Origin: Phylloscopus collybita
Taxonomy: Eukaryota; Chordata; Aves; Passeriformes; Phylloscopidae
Reading direction: 5' to 3'
NCBI GenBank assembly: GCA_027886175.1
Contig: JAJNNQ010000137.1
Span: 2,794,001-2,858,000 of the forward strand
DNA: 64,000 nucleotides
Shown one piece after another: positions 38,692 to 49,759 of this stretch. A program made the translations under genes and the position numbers. Under the pieces are notes generated by a model. The model was not told the origin of the DNA. It searched no databases and worked only from the letters and a program-made list of their open reading frames with translations. The first letter of the stretch is position 1, and each line of letters opens with the position of its first letter.

Positions 38692-41600
38692 ATAATACTC
38701 AGGAACAAGTGTGAGAATGGGTCATGTTCTCAGTGCTGTGTTTCCTGTAGTACAGACTCCCAGGATAGCCCGTTGGGACTGATGGTAACAGCTCTGTATT
38801 TATAAGAAACAGTTGTTACCACCAAAAAACCATAGAAGTATCAACCATTGCATTTTGTGCTGATTTCTGTTACTCTGACCTGCAGCTAAGAACCAGGACA
38901 TAGAAACTGAGTGCTAAACCTGGTACTTTCAATCTTCTTATTGCTCCAGCTTTGCCCATGTTGATCTGTATTTGGGTATTATTTTGAATAACTCTGCACA
39001 TTTTTTTCACAATGCCCACAGTTGCATAAAGATTTGCCTTTTGACATTTGAGGTTGGACTTGACTCACACCAACTCCTTCTCCCCACCATTTTCAGAGGT
39101 GAAACCTCTGCACCAACCTCTGTAACCAGAAAGGTATTTTTTCGGGGATCATAGAATCATTTAGGCTGGAAAAGACCTCTAAGGTCACTGAAATCCTTGC
39201 AGCAGATCTACAGTCAGTGCTGGATCAGACTGCTCAAGATTGGCTCCATCCCAAGCTTCATGGTGTGTCTCCAAGGGTTCCCACAGGACAGTTGGATCAA
39301 ATCCATCTCTTTGCATTCAGTACCTCCACCTTAAGGTTGATGTTCTTCTGGTTTAGGTTTCCCCACACCCAAATTATGATGGTGGCATTTGCTCTTGCTT
39401 TGTCCAGGCACAACAGCCTGTAACAGAACTGGTGAACCTGACTTTTTCTACCAAGGTAACCAAGAGCTCCAGTGAGGGCAACCAGGTGTGGTCTAACCCC
39501 AGAGGTTAACCTGGCACAAACACCTCAAAATCCCTCCAGAATTTCATTGTTAAGGGATCTGCCTCTTATCAGCCATTCTGGATTTCAAATTCATCTCCTC
39601 TAAACCAGTTTTGCTGGGCTGGTTTCCACACTTATGACAGCAGATACTTTTGCTTTTGTTTCCCAAGAATGAAACAGCCTCTCCTTAGACCCATATCTGG
39701 GCTGTGGGTACTTCTGCCCAATACTTCCCTAACCTCATCAGCTGCCTTCTCTGCCCCAGAAAATATCCTTCACTGAGAGTTGGGTCCTAGCAGTCAGTTC
39801 CTGGGAGAAGGTCATGTTCTAGGGAAGTTCCAATGAACTTGGAAGTTCATTGTCCAAGAGTCAGCTGAGGTGAGGTCTGATCTGGCTACATGCAGGTTTC
39901 TGCTTTTTCCTGGTGGGTTCCTGTCTGGTTTATTTTGAGGGAAATCTTGGCTCGTCACTGAAGCATTTGCCTATTCTTATGGCTGATTTTCTCATCCTGT
40001 TCCAAGTTAGCCCTGCAAAACCCATCTATCCTCCATGTTCCCATTCCTCTCTCTCCTCCTTGGGAAATGAGATGCTCTCCATGTACAACACTTTCAGAAC
40101 CACATCAGTGCAGAAGCCCACAAAACAAAGGAAATGCTGAGTTCGCTTACCGCATTTCATGACTCATCACATCTTGTTGACCTAGTGCTGGAAATACCCA
40201 TCTAAAATTTCCACAGATGCTTGTTATGGACAGAAGTATATTTTTACCATAATCTTGTTCTCTGGATCTTTCTGAGTGAAAAAGGAGCATTGAATTTGGC
40301 ATCCATATTGTCCAGACTTGGGATTTTCTCACACTTCCCATTGGCAATGGTCATGTCCCGTGAAATGGTACCTGCAGCAGAAAACCAAATCACAAAGCAA
40401 GCATCACAGGTTGCCTCTGAGATCACCCAGCTGAGATGGAAGAGGAGTGTTGCAGATTAAGGCTGGATCATAAAGAGAGCCCAGAGAAGGCCTAAGGTGA
40501 CTTTTGACTTGCTTCATTGCGTCCATGCGTCCAGTCTGACTCAGAGCAAGTCATCTGCACAAAAAAACTTTTGACTTCATGTCTCAAGAACCTAAATTTG
40601 CATCTAGTCCATGGCCAGTTTAACATGAGCTCATCTTCAAACCAGGTGATCTTGTATCAGCTCTTTTGAGCTTGAGTAAGACCTAAAACGCACAGCCAAC
40701 CCTGCCAGGAAGTAAGAAAAATAATCTCTATTCCTCACCCTCTGTTGTCTTCCATAGTCACATCAAACATCTTGGTCTGAGAACACTCAGGCTGAGTTGC
40801 ATGAAGTGCATCCCTCCCTCCAATTCCATGCTATGCTGATTATTTGTTTGTTGTGCTCTCAAGAAAACATCCTTCCACTCAGGTTACAAAACTCCCCTGA
40901 AATTCCTGCTGGATTGACACACCAAGCCCATGGAAATGAATGAGGGGAGGCTGTTTGCTTTGAAGGTCTGTCCAGAAGGGCTTTGGAAATTGATGGCTTT
41001 TGTATTTTTCTGTTATGCTTTGGCTAACTAATGTGATGTAGACATCATGGATTTAGAGATGGCAACACAAAGTGGGACTCAGCTCATGTAATGTTGGGGA
41101 TGTAAGTCAGAGCTTGTCCCTCTGTGAATCCTCATGGTCATCAGAGAGGAAGAAACACTTTATAGTGTAATTCCTTTCAACTTCCAGATGTGAGCTGTGC
41201 CCTGGAAATGTGGATAGTATTGACCTAGTCAAGTAGGTCAAGTATAGACTCTTGATACAGGGAGTTCTAAGAACCAGCCCTTAAATAGGGCAAATCCTGC
41301 TTAGACAAAACCAGAGCTCCTGGACCTACAGGTCATTTAGATGGGCTGAGCCAGGAGCGAGTTCTTACAGCTGTTTGTTTGAGTTAGTCTGTCCTCCAGG
41401 GCCAATTTCTTGTGAACTCATTGTTATGAGGACATGTTCTTAATTAGGCCAGGATTTGATTCTGCCACCTCCAACAACACAGCATTACCACATCTTTCCT
41501 GGCTGGAGGCAGTGAGCTCTGAGTGACACCTTCAGAGGTGAAGGGAAGAGCAGCATTGCCCATTGCACACATCTGGCCCTCCCTTCCGTGCCACCTCCAC

Positions 41601-42840
41601 GGGCTCCAGGGGATGCCAAGCCCAGCAGAGATGACCAAAGGCACAGCCCCTGAGCACAAGGGCTGCTCTTCCTCATGAGCAACAAGGCTCTGCCTCTGAA
41701 GCCTGGTCATATTTCCTCTTGCAATTAACAACCTCATTTCCACATGGAGTCAGCCAGCAGTCAAACTGGAAATCATGCTGACGTAACTGCTAATTACCCT
41801 TGGCATAACTAATGTGCAGTAGCAAAGCTTGTATTAAAGCCTGAGGATGGCTAGCAGAGGAACCAAACTGATCCAGACACTGTTGAAAAAGATCAGTCTC
41901 TCCTTAGACAAAGAGATGAGTGGCTGGGGTCTCATCTAGTTGCTGTCTTTTCCCCAGAGGAGTCTGAACCAGGATTCTGGAAGTGTGTCCTTCTCCTCCT
42001 GGCACTCTGAGGTATGTGGTGCATTTTCTATGACTGGGCTATAAAAAGGGCATAAAAGTACAACTTCCAGGACCAGAGGATTTGGCTATTTACTGTGCTG
42101 ACATAATTTTCCAGGCAATATCTGAGTGTGGCAGGCCAGGATGGGGTGGGATGGGGAGAAGTCGGGAGATGTATCTACCATAGGATCAAAGAAATGCTGT
42201 TTGGCAACATCAGCCACGGGACTAATTCAGCTGTGTTTTCATCCAGCTAAGCCTTGAGTCACCTCTGCAATTCATCATTTGTCATATCCCAACAACCTGT
42301 CTCAGTGCTGTAGCACCTGCCTTGAGGCAATTTTTATCCTGCTGTGCCACCTGTGCCTCCCAAACTGGTCTGTGGTTGCTGCCCTTTGTTACAGTGCCTG
42401 TCTCTGCCACTCTGCTTTGTTGTTTTGAGTAGCTGTAGGAGACTGTTGGGCTGCCCTTCACCTCCCTTTGGCCAGACTCAACAAGTCAGAATCCCTGTTT
42501 TCCAAAAGTATGTGCTCCATGCCTCAGACCACCTTGGTAGCATATCTGAGAGCAACTTCAAAGCAGCCAAATCTCAACAGCATTTGGGAGTCCACATACA
42601 GGGTGAAATCCTGGGCCTAGTATACAAACATATTCCAGGAAGAAAAATTAAAGGAGGCTTAATGAGCAGGTTGTATTAATAAGTAAAATATTTCATCCTC
42701 TTAAAAATGTATCTGTATGAAACCACAGCATGGATTAATTTCTATACAGACCAAAATGTTCATGAAGTTAAAGTGTAGTTATGAGTGTTGCTATAGCTTA
42801 TGAGGAAGTGGGTTGTTATCACTGTATGGTGGAAAGAAAA
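38692..42840. other. No gene seen; one short CR1 remnant
   Basis: Apart from the short CR1 remnant at 39149 and a 10-bp-arm palindrome at 39831-39852, I see no definable element. Frames on the minus strand near 41.4-41.7 kb show no domain. Confidence 0.45.
39149..39200 (-). mobile_element. Short CR1 remnant
   Basis: The words 'gatcatagaatcatttaggc' and 'tggaaaagacctctaaggtc' match the reverse complement of another CR1 subfamily tail. The similarity fades after about 50 bp. Confidence 0.7.
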
Positions 42841-43104
42841 TTCCACAAATTTAGAGTTCAGGCTCCAGAGTTGCTTTAATACACTGGGACTTCCATTTCA
42901 CCTGAGGAAAAGCTGCAGAGTGTGAGAGACCAGAAGGGAAGGGTAACACAGGTTCTTGTTAACAGATCCCTTGGGGTGGATTAGAACAAAACAACACTGA
43001 ATGATCAGTGTTTTTAAGAATATATATGTATATGGGTTTATTTTAGAACAATTTGGTTGCAATGGAAAGGAGGTATGTAGTAATTTTGGTTAGTATTTAT
43101 TAAT

Positions 43105-43209
43105 ATCCATGTTACATATCCATATAATATATATATCCATATTTTTATATATCCATATATATCCATATTTATACATTTTCATATATATATATAACCATAT
43201 ATATCCATC
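43105..43209. repeat. Imperfect ATATATCC-type AT-rich repeat
   Basis: Successive variants of 'catatatatcc' and 'tatataacc' make up about 100 bp of nearly pure A/T with regularly placed CC. This is a degenerate dinucleotide-derived satellite. Confidence 0.85.
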
Positions 43210-43279
43210 AAAATATCACTTAAGAAAATATATACAGGAAAAAAAGAGAGAGAAAGAAAGAGTAAGAGTAGAAAGACCT

Positions 43280-43800
43280 CACCACCTATGGATCCAGGGA
43301 CAGGATTTTATTGTTGCTATTTTGATGTCTGTTGGTTGAAGTGATGGTCACAGTCTTGATCCCTCAGGTGTGGGGGGAAAAAAGCCCCCAAACAAAGTCC
43401 AATGAGTTAAAATATGCTCAGGTTGGGTGGGAATGCCCAGTCACCTCACCTTGAGGGGAGCTTTCAGTTATTTGGTGGAAGGCCTCAGGAATGAGTCTGG
43501 GGATATTTCAGGGGGTCTTTGATGGTTTATGACCTTTTCTCAGCTGCCTTTCACATCAGGGCAGTTTGAGGCTGTTATTGCCCATCAGAAGGGATGAAAA
43601 CCCTCAGGTGTGAATGTGACCTTCCCCAGGAGTGAGGGATGGGAGTTCTACAGCTGAGCCAGTTGTGTAAGGGAGAACAATTGCCATGACAAAAAACATC
43701 ATCCTGCCTCCACAGGGTCTGCCTCTTATCAACCTTCTCCCTTATTCGGCTCAGAACCTGGCTTGTAGCCCCCAGTGGTGGTTGCTCACTCCCTCTCTCT
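43280..43800. mobile_element. Possible LTR-derived repeat (copy a)
   Basis: Words here recur near 57.38-57.56 kb: 'ttttgatgtc', 'cttgatcc' followed by a G-run and 'aacaaag', and 'ggtctttgatggtttatgacc' resembling 'gtccttgattgtttatggcc'. The pattern of diverged dispersed copies fits an endogenous LTR element. I saw no paired LTRs, primer site or retroviral frame, so the class is inferred and no family is named. Confidence 0.4.
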
Positions 43801-44540
43801 TATGCAGTTCAGAGGTTTTGCCACGTGAGGATCAGAAAGTGAAAATACTGCACTGATTTTTGGTCTCCAAAGCCAAAAGAAACTGAAAGAGTGAGAGTAA
43901 CTACGGGGAACCTGAGAGCTCTCAGCTGTGTTTGTAGCAGGGTGGTGCTTCATTGTTGGCAAGCAGGTGACCCCTCTGTCACCTCAGTGTTACCTGCCCT
44001 GCATGCACAGGGACTGTGGCACCTGGTCTGGTGGAGTTAATATAACCAAAGATATCCAAATCCCACACCAACTTTTTCAGCTGAACTGTACAATATTTAA
44101 AAAGCTGTTGATCCTTGTGAGGAACGAATGGATCAAATACATTTATCTCCAAAATTCAAGGATTGCCACGAGCCAGTATTTGGAGTGTTGCATAGAAAGG
44201 CTTGAGGAAAATCGTTTAAAATGCATAATGTACATCTGCTGTCCTTGAGGGGATTTGGTAACACAGTCAATCCTTTATATCCTTACCTTTTCCTTGCACT
44301 TTTCTCCATAAAATTGATAGTTTCATATAGCTCTGAACAAGGGTTCTATTTTTCACACACAAAATTTTCCTTGAGGGAGAGCTGCACAGCAGAGGTGCTT
44401 TAGAATCACTTCTGAGACACAGGGGAAGAACAGAAGAAGCAGCTGTTGCCTTTTCTGTGAACCTCTAATCTTTGGTCTGATTGGGTCAGACCATCCCTCG
44501 AAGCTCACTCTCATTTGTACACCTGGAAAAGGTGAACTTG

Positions 44541-44710
44541 TGAATGCCCCATCCCTGGAAGTGTTCAAGGCCAGGCTGGATTGGACTTTGAGCAACCTGG
44601 TCTAGTGTAAGGTGTCATTGCTTGGTGTCATAACAGGGGGCTTGGAAATGGATGATCCCTAAGGTCCCTTCCAATCCAAAGCATTCCATGATTCTTCCTG
44701 TGATTCTCTG
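44541..44710 (+). mobile_element. CR1 LINE 3' end
   Basis: The + strand reads 'tggaagtgttcaaggccagg', 'ttgagcaacctggtctagtg', 'ccttccaatccaaagcattc' and ends with 'gattcttcctgtgattctct', a CR1 terminus in sense orientation. Confidence 0.88.
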
Positions 44711-45103
44711 AACAAAGTTGGCATGTAAGATGAGACCTGCATGTATCACCATCCTGGCTGATGTAAAGACTGTGCTGGTCTCGAGGTGTCTACACTCCCT
44801 CTCTGTCCTCACTCACAGATCCTGCTGCTGGCATCTTTGCTGCCCTTGAAGGAGAACAGTCCAGAAGAGTACAAATCTCCTCAATCCACCTGTCCAAGCA
44901 ACATTTCTCTTTCTTGCATTTTGTTTTCTCATATGCATTTGGCTTCTGCTGCTGTGATTTATTTTGCCCAGAGGACTTGCAGCCCTCCATCTACTTAGCT
45001 GTTCACTTGGAGCTGTTCACTCCATCTCTTTGGCTGTTCACTTCTTTTTTCCACAGGGACTGAAAACTCAGGAGAAGGTTTTGATGACATCTCATTTTCT
45101 TTC

Positions 45104-45222
45104 AGTAGAATCACAGCATCATTCAGGTTGGAAAAGATGTCCCAGATCATCAAGTCACAACTTTGAACAATCACCACGTTGTCAACCAGACCATGGCACT
45201 CAGTGCCATGTCCAGTCATTAA
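45104..45222 (-). mobile_element. CR1 LINE fragment, diverged
   Basis: The start 'agaatcacagcatcattcagg' plus 'ttggaaaagatgtcccagatc' matches the reverse complement of a CR1 tail. The remainder to 'catgtccagtcattaaag' fits more loosely. Confidence 0.75.
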
Positions 45223-45839
45223 AGTAGAAACAAAATCCCCTTTTCCCACTATTGCAGTCATCAGAGCTGTTTCCATTTCCCTGCATTTCCTCAGATACTT
45301 CACAGCTTGCCCTGCTTTGAGCATGAGGTTGGAATGCTGCCTTTAGCATCTGACAGAAAGAAAACTGAGGAAGAAATCAGGAGAACATCCACTGGGGAGA
45401 AGCCAAATCTGGACTTCAAAACAATTTCCCTAAAAAAAAGTGCTGCAAATTCTGGGGTTTTTCCTACCATGATATGGAAAACTTACCAAAAGTAAGTTAC
45501 CAAATTGTAACCAATTGTAACCAAAAGCAAGTTACCAAAAGATTTTATGTAGGAATCTCTGATCTCCCAACTGTAAGAAGACTGGAGGATCCAACAGAAT
45601 TTTTTACAAGTTGAAGAAATGGAGGTTTGTCTTATGAAAAAACTACAGGGGACTTGGATCACTGGGCAGCAGAGCTCACTGAACATCTCTCATCCAGAAA
45701 GTGCACAGCTCAGGGCAACATGTAGGCAGTGCCTCCACTAACTTGAAAGGCAGAGATCTAGTAAATAGATATTGGAGCACAATTTTTTATTAAAAAAAAA
45801 AAAAGTGGAATGCAAAACCATGAGTTTGTAAAACTCAGG

Positions 45840-45978
45840 AGGTGGTTGAGAGGTTCTTTACTTCTTATGCTTATATCTGGTTATACCAACCAACACGTTG
45901 TTACAGTATTCCTGGACTTTTGGAAGTGGAGGAAAAGGACTCCAGTTTAGTTGTCAATGAATGAGCAGTGAGAATAGA
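45840..45978. repeat. Duplicated 5' flank of the ENDOD1-like array (unit 1)
   Basis: This stretch matches 57780-57900 ('tctggttataccaaccaac' against 'tctggttgtaacaaccaac', then 'tattcctggactt'). It is therefore the left part of the duplicated unit. It then jumps directly to sequence matching 60230 onward, just before the copy 3 coding exon, skipping the promoter modules. Confidence 0.7.
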
Positions 45979-46063
45979 CTGCTCCTCTGCCAGCTGTGTC
46001 CTACCTGCATGGGCCATGATTAACTCTCTCCAAGCTGAGTGTCCCTCTGCATTTCCCTTCCAG

Positions 46064-47741
46064 GGGAGCAAGAGCCCTTCACTGAAATCCTCCCACAATG
46101 CTGGGGCTGCTACTGCTGCAGGTGTTGGCAAGCTGCCTCTGGCTGGGACACAGCGAGGTCATGAAGTCCTTTGCAAGTTATCCTCAGTTTTTCTACAGGA
46201 ATACTATCCCAGATAATGCCCTGGAGCCACAGAACCCAGCCAGGATGTACCAGCGCTACAAGAACCAATATCACTTTGCCACCCTGTGTGACAGAGATTT
46301 ACACATTCCAGTCCACTCTGCTTACATCTACAGGCCTGGATCTGGTGACAGATATAACTCGTGGTTTGTTGAGCCTCAGGTGAGTGTCTCTCTTACAGCA
46401 CATCACCCTTTAGTCATTAAAATATGAACTGCAGCATTTTTCTATTATCTATTTCCCCCCACTTCCCTACACGCACACAAATGGAGACACTGAATGGGAA
46501 TTTTCTCATTGAACTTCAAACACCTGCATCACATGGTTCCTCTGATGCATCTGACACATCAGCAGGAGAATGAGATGAATCATATCCCAAAGGTGCCCAG
46601 TTTTCTGCCTTGACCTGACAGGAACAGCAATTCAGGTTACTTGGCATTACATGACAAAGTCAAATGACTCCTGTGCCCTGCTGTGGTGGGTGACCAAGTG
46701 ATGGGGAAAAGGCATCCAAGAGAGGCTGCACTTGAGAGAACAACAGTCCTGCTGGGATCTGATCCCCACTTTGCCCTCAGCTGTCTTGTCATCCCTGACA
46801 GAGCTTATCTGCTCCCACTGAAGAGTCAAACAGGCCTTGTGAGTGGTTTGAGACAAGTGAGGAGAAACTCAGAAGGGGGTGAGATGTCTGGGGACAAAGC
46901 CTAGGCAGACACAAGCCCTGGCTGATATGAGGGTCAGGTTAACTGTGGAGGGATTTCTGGAGTGACATTTCAGGCAGTGAAAAGTGAGGAGCATCAGTGT
47001 CAGTCCAGTCAGAAGGGCATGATCTCCATCCATGGGCAGTGACTCCTGAGCACTTTTGGCTCAGCCTTGGTCCAGAAGGATCCACCAGACAAACAGAACT
47101 CCACAAGCTATAGAGCCCTCACAAATGTCCTTCCAACCTTCACTAAGACAGGCCAAGCCAATTGCAGAAGGAACAGAAGAACAGAAAATTCAGGACTTTT
47201 CTATGGGCAAAATAGAAGGAGAGTTTTGGGTGAAAATGTGAATTCCACTGAAACTCGATACAATATCACTTCACAGCAAATTGGCCAGAATCAGGTTATC
47301 AACCAAGACTACAAAAACCTCCAGGGATTGGACCATGGTCGCTTGAGCTCCAGTGGCCACCAAAGTGACAACAACAGCAGGTGGGCTACCTTCACCCTCA
47401 CCAACATAGTGCCCCAGAACAGCACACTCAACAAGGGTGCCTGGAATGACTATAAGACAAATACAATGGTCCAGAACAGCCAGGGCTGTACAACCACCTA
47501 TGTCATTGTGAGCGCTGTGCCTGGGAACTGCTCCATCTCCAATAACAGGGTTAATGTACCCAGCCACACCTGGTCAGCTGCCTGCTGCCAGACCAACATC
47601 ACCATGAAGGCTTGGGCTGTCATTAGTGAAAACAACAAGAACCAGGTTCAGAACCTCACACTGGGACAGCTGGAGACCAGGTTGTCCCAACTCTATGGGA
47701 GGGGACAGGTTTTTCTGTTCCACAGTGCCTGTCCCCACTAA
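46064..47741 (+). CDS. ENDOD1-like: ENDOD1-like copy 1, divergent; possible pseudogene (coding exons 46098-46379 and about 47148-47741)
   Basis: This is a member of the vertebrate endonuclease domain-containing 1 family (Endonuclease_NS fold). Exon 1 follows an acceptor at 46063, starts at the ATG at 46098 with a signal peptide (cleavage likely after GHS) and ends in phase 0 at a GT donor at 46380. The catalytic block to the stop at 47741 is open and has the family words FTLTN, VPQ, YVIV, AVPG and WSAACC. The active site is altered: D-H-G-R at 47331-47342 replaces the usual xRGH, and Lys (47454-47456) replaces the metal-site Glu. The N-terminal Cys pair is absent. The normal exon-2 acceptor and first codons are missing, apparently through deletion. 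An in-frame AG at 47146-47147 after a pyrimidine tract could rescue splicing and would give about 291 residues. No promoter module lies upstream. I favour an inactive glycoprotein-like paralogue or a young pseudogene. Confidence 0.65.
47142..47148 (+). promoter_or_regulatory. Possible cryptic splice acceptor of copy 1
   Basis: The tract 'tccttccaaccttcactaag' precedes position 47148. The AG is in the only phase nearby compatible with the phase-0 donor at 46380; the AGs I checked between 47165 and 47216 are out of phase. The same position is intronic in copies 2 and 3. Use of this site is inferred. Confidence 0.4.
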
Positions 47742-47789
47742 CAAACCTCATATCATGGGTGGAAAAGGCTCAGGAGCTTTTCCCACATG

Positions 47790-48307
47790 TCACAGAATGG
47801 GTTGTGTTTTATGGGACTTTAAAGATGATCTTGTTCCATCCCCTTCCCTGTGCAGTGACACCTTTCACTACACCAGGTTGCTCCAAGCCCCATCCAACCC
47901 AGCCTTGAACACTTCCAGGCATGGGACAACCACAGCTTCTCTGCTCACCCCATGACAGGGCCTCACCACACCCTCACTATAGAATTTCTCCCTAACATCT
48001 CATCTAACCCTGCCCTTTGTCAGTGTGAAAGCATTCCCTCTTGTCCTGTCACTGCATGCCCTTGTCCAAAATCCCTCTCTAGATCTCTTGGTGAACTTCT
48101 AGGCAGTTGAAGAGGACCCAACTTCTCCCCACAGGCTTTTCTTGTTAAGGTTGAACACACTCAGCTGTCTCAGCCTGTCTCCAGAGCAGAGGTGTTCCAG
48201 ACCTTGGAACAGCTTTGTGGCCTCCACTGGACTCCACTCCAAAATGATTTTGTCCTTCTCATGTTGTGGGCTCCAGAGCTGGACACAGCACTCCTGGTGC
48301 AAGGACA
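47790..48307 (-). mobile_element. CR1 LINE in the 3' flank of copy 1
   Basis: A reverse-oriented CR1 starts about 50 bp after the stop ('gtcacagaatgggttgtg') and runs through 'ctgtgcagtgacacctttc', 'ttgtcctgtcactgcatgcc', 'ctcagcctgtctccagagc' and 'ctccagagctggacacagc'. The same insertion point after the stop is occupied in copies 2 and 3, so the insertion predates the gene duplication. Confidence 0.9.
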
Positions 48308-48418
48308 AGATTCTGAACAACCTGCTCTAGCTGATCCTCCTTGACCAAGGCTAGGGACTTGAAGATTTTGAGTGGTCCCTCCCACACTCAACAATTCAGT
48401 GATTCTGTGATCCTGAGA
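48308..48418 (+). mobile_element. CR1 LINE 3' end abutting the previous copy
   Basis: Sense-oriented words 'aacctgctctagctgatcc', 'tgagtggtccctcccac' and the terminus 'attcagtgattctgtgatcc' mark a second CR1 in the opposite orientation. The same back-to-back pair follows copy 3 (63916-64000) but not copy 2. Confidence 0.8.
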
Positions 48419-48629
48419 CATGGCTTTGTTTGCTTGCTTTTGAAACTGCACCTCAAGAGCAGCACCTGTTGCATCAGACAGGCAGGATGAGGCATTGGAT
48501 ATCAAGGAATCTTTGAGCAGCCAAAGATAAATTTCTGTGATGCACTGCTTGGATACCTTCATTCTCTGCTCTGCTTCTGAAGCTTTTCTGCAAAATTACA
48601 GGGAACTGATCTGGGGAACTCTATTGTGT

Positions 48630-48672
48630 TCAATGTATTCAATATATTCAATATATTCAATGTATTCAATGT
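48630..48672. repeat. Short ATTCAATAT tandem repeat
   Basis: Four or five 10-bp units of the type 'attcaatatattcaatat' with T/G variation. Confidence 0.9.
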
Positions 48673-48721
48673 CATAATCAAAAGATCATAGGACAGATCA
48701 TTTAGCTTCTGAGTAGTTAAC

Positions 48722-48727
48722 AATAAA
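48722..48727 (+). terminator. Candidate polyadenylation signal, copy 1
   Basis: AATAAA lies about 980 bp beyond the copy 1 stop, past the CR1 pair. If copy 1 is transcribed its 3' end could form here; this is weak evidence because the hexamer is common in AT-rich DNA. Confidence 0.3.
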
Positions 48728-48732
48728 AATTA

Positions 48733-48860
48733 TTGGCTGCAGTGCTGGTTTGCAGGGTCACCTCACCTATAAACGACAAGTTGTTTCTTGCTGAAATTTC
48801 TGCTACCAATAATATCACAGTTCCCAGAACATCAGTGCTATTTCGGGCTGAAGGACATCT
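48733..48860. mobile_element. Possible LTR-derived repeat (copy b)
   Basis: About 120 bp ('gcagggtcacctcacctata', 'gctgaaatttctgctaccaa', 'atatcacagttcccagaa') aligns with 57110-57230, which carries the same words with substitutions. It is probably part of one old LTR family or of the duplicated unit. Confidence 0.4.
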
Positions 48861-49157
48861 GCAGACACCTCTGCTGTACCTCAGGGGGCTCCCTCTGACT
48901 CTCACCAACCTCTTCACACCTGCTGGGGCTTGAGACCACACTCATTCTCACCCCTGCTCAGCCATGCCTACTGCCCCTGCTGCTTTCCAGGCTCTGGAAC
49001 TACGGGTGATTGACCAACCCCATGAATCCCACCTCCATCAGCTCCTTGGGCTGTCCCAGGGACCTTTACCCCTGGCAATACCCAGAAATGCCCTGCCCTC
49101 CACAGCAAGCTTGTGAAATACTTGGCAAGCCAAAAAGAGAATGGAATCAGTTTCAGA

Positions 49158-49690
49158 GAATCCCTGAATGACAGAATCCAAGGTTAGAATAGAGCTCCAA
49201 GGTCATCCTGTCGCACCATCTTCCCAGCACTACCATTGTAAACCTTAAACCACTGATCCATATCACCCAGTGCCAAATCCAGATGCTTCTGAAACACCTC
49301 CAGGGATGGTGACTCCAGCACCTCTCTGGGCAACCTTTTCCATTGCTTGACCACATGACAGTTGAAAGCATTTTTTCTAATATCTAATCTGAATTTCCCC
49401 TGTCTCATCTTAAAGCCTTTTCCTCCAGTCCTCTCACTATTGGCATGGCAGAAGAGACCAACCTCAACCTCATTACAACCTCCTTTCAGGTAATTGTAGA
49501 GTGCCCTGAGCCTGCTCTTCTCAAGACTAAAATCTAATCCTGACATCTAATCCTAGCCTTGCCTTCTGCCAGTTGGAAGTGGCTCCCTGTTGTCCTGTCA
49601 CTCCACAAACCCTTCTCAAAAGTTCTTCTCCATGTGAACCACTCTCAGGTACTGAAAGGGACTCTAAGGTCTCCTAGAGCCTTCTCATCA
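49158..49690 (-). mobile_element. CR1 LINE 3' region
   Basis: A reverse-oriented CR1: 'ctgaatgacagaatccaagg', 'cacctccagggatggtgac', 'ctctgggcaaccttttcc', 'tttctaatatctaatctgaa' and 'tctcctagagccttctcatc'. It is about 530 bp long and lies between copy 1 and the copy 2 promoter. Confidence 0.9.
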
Positions 49691-49759
49691 GAAGACTTTG
49701 CATGAATAAGGGCTCTTAGAAAGCCTTTGCAATCAGGAAAGGGAAAATATGCAGCCTGA

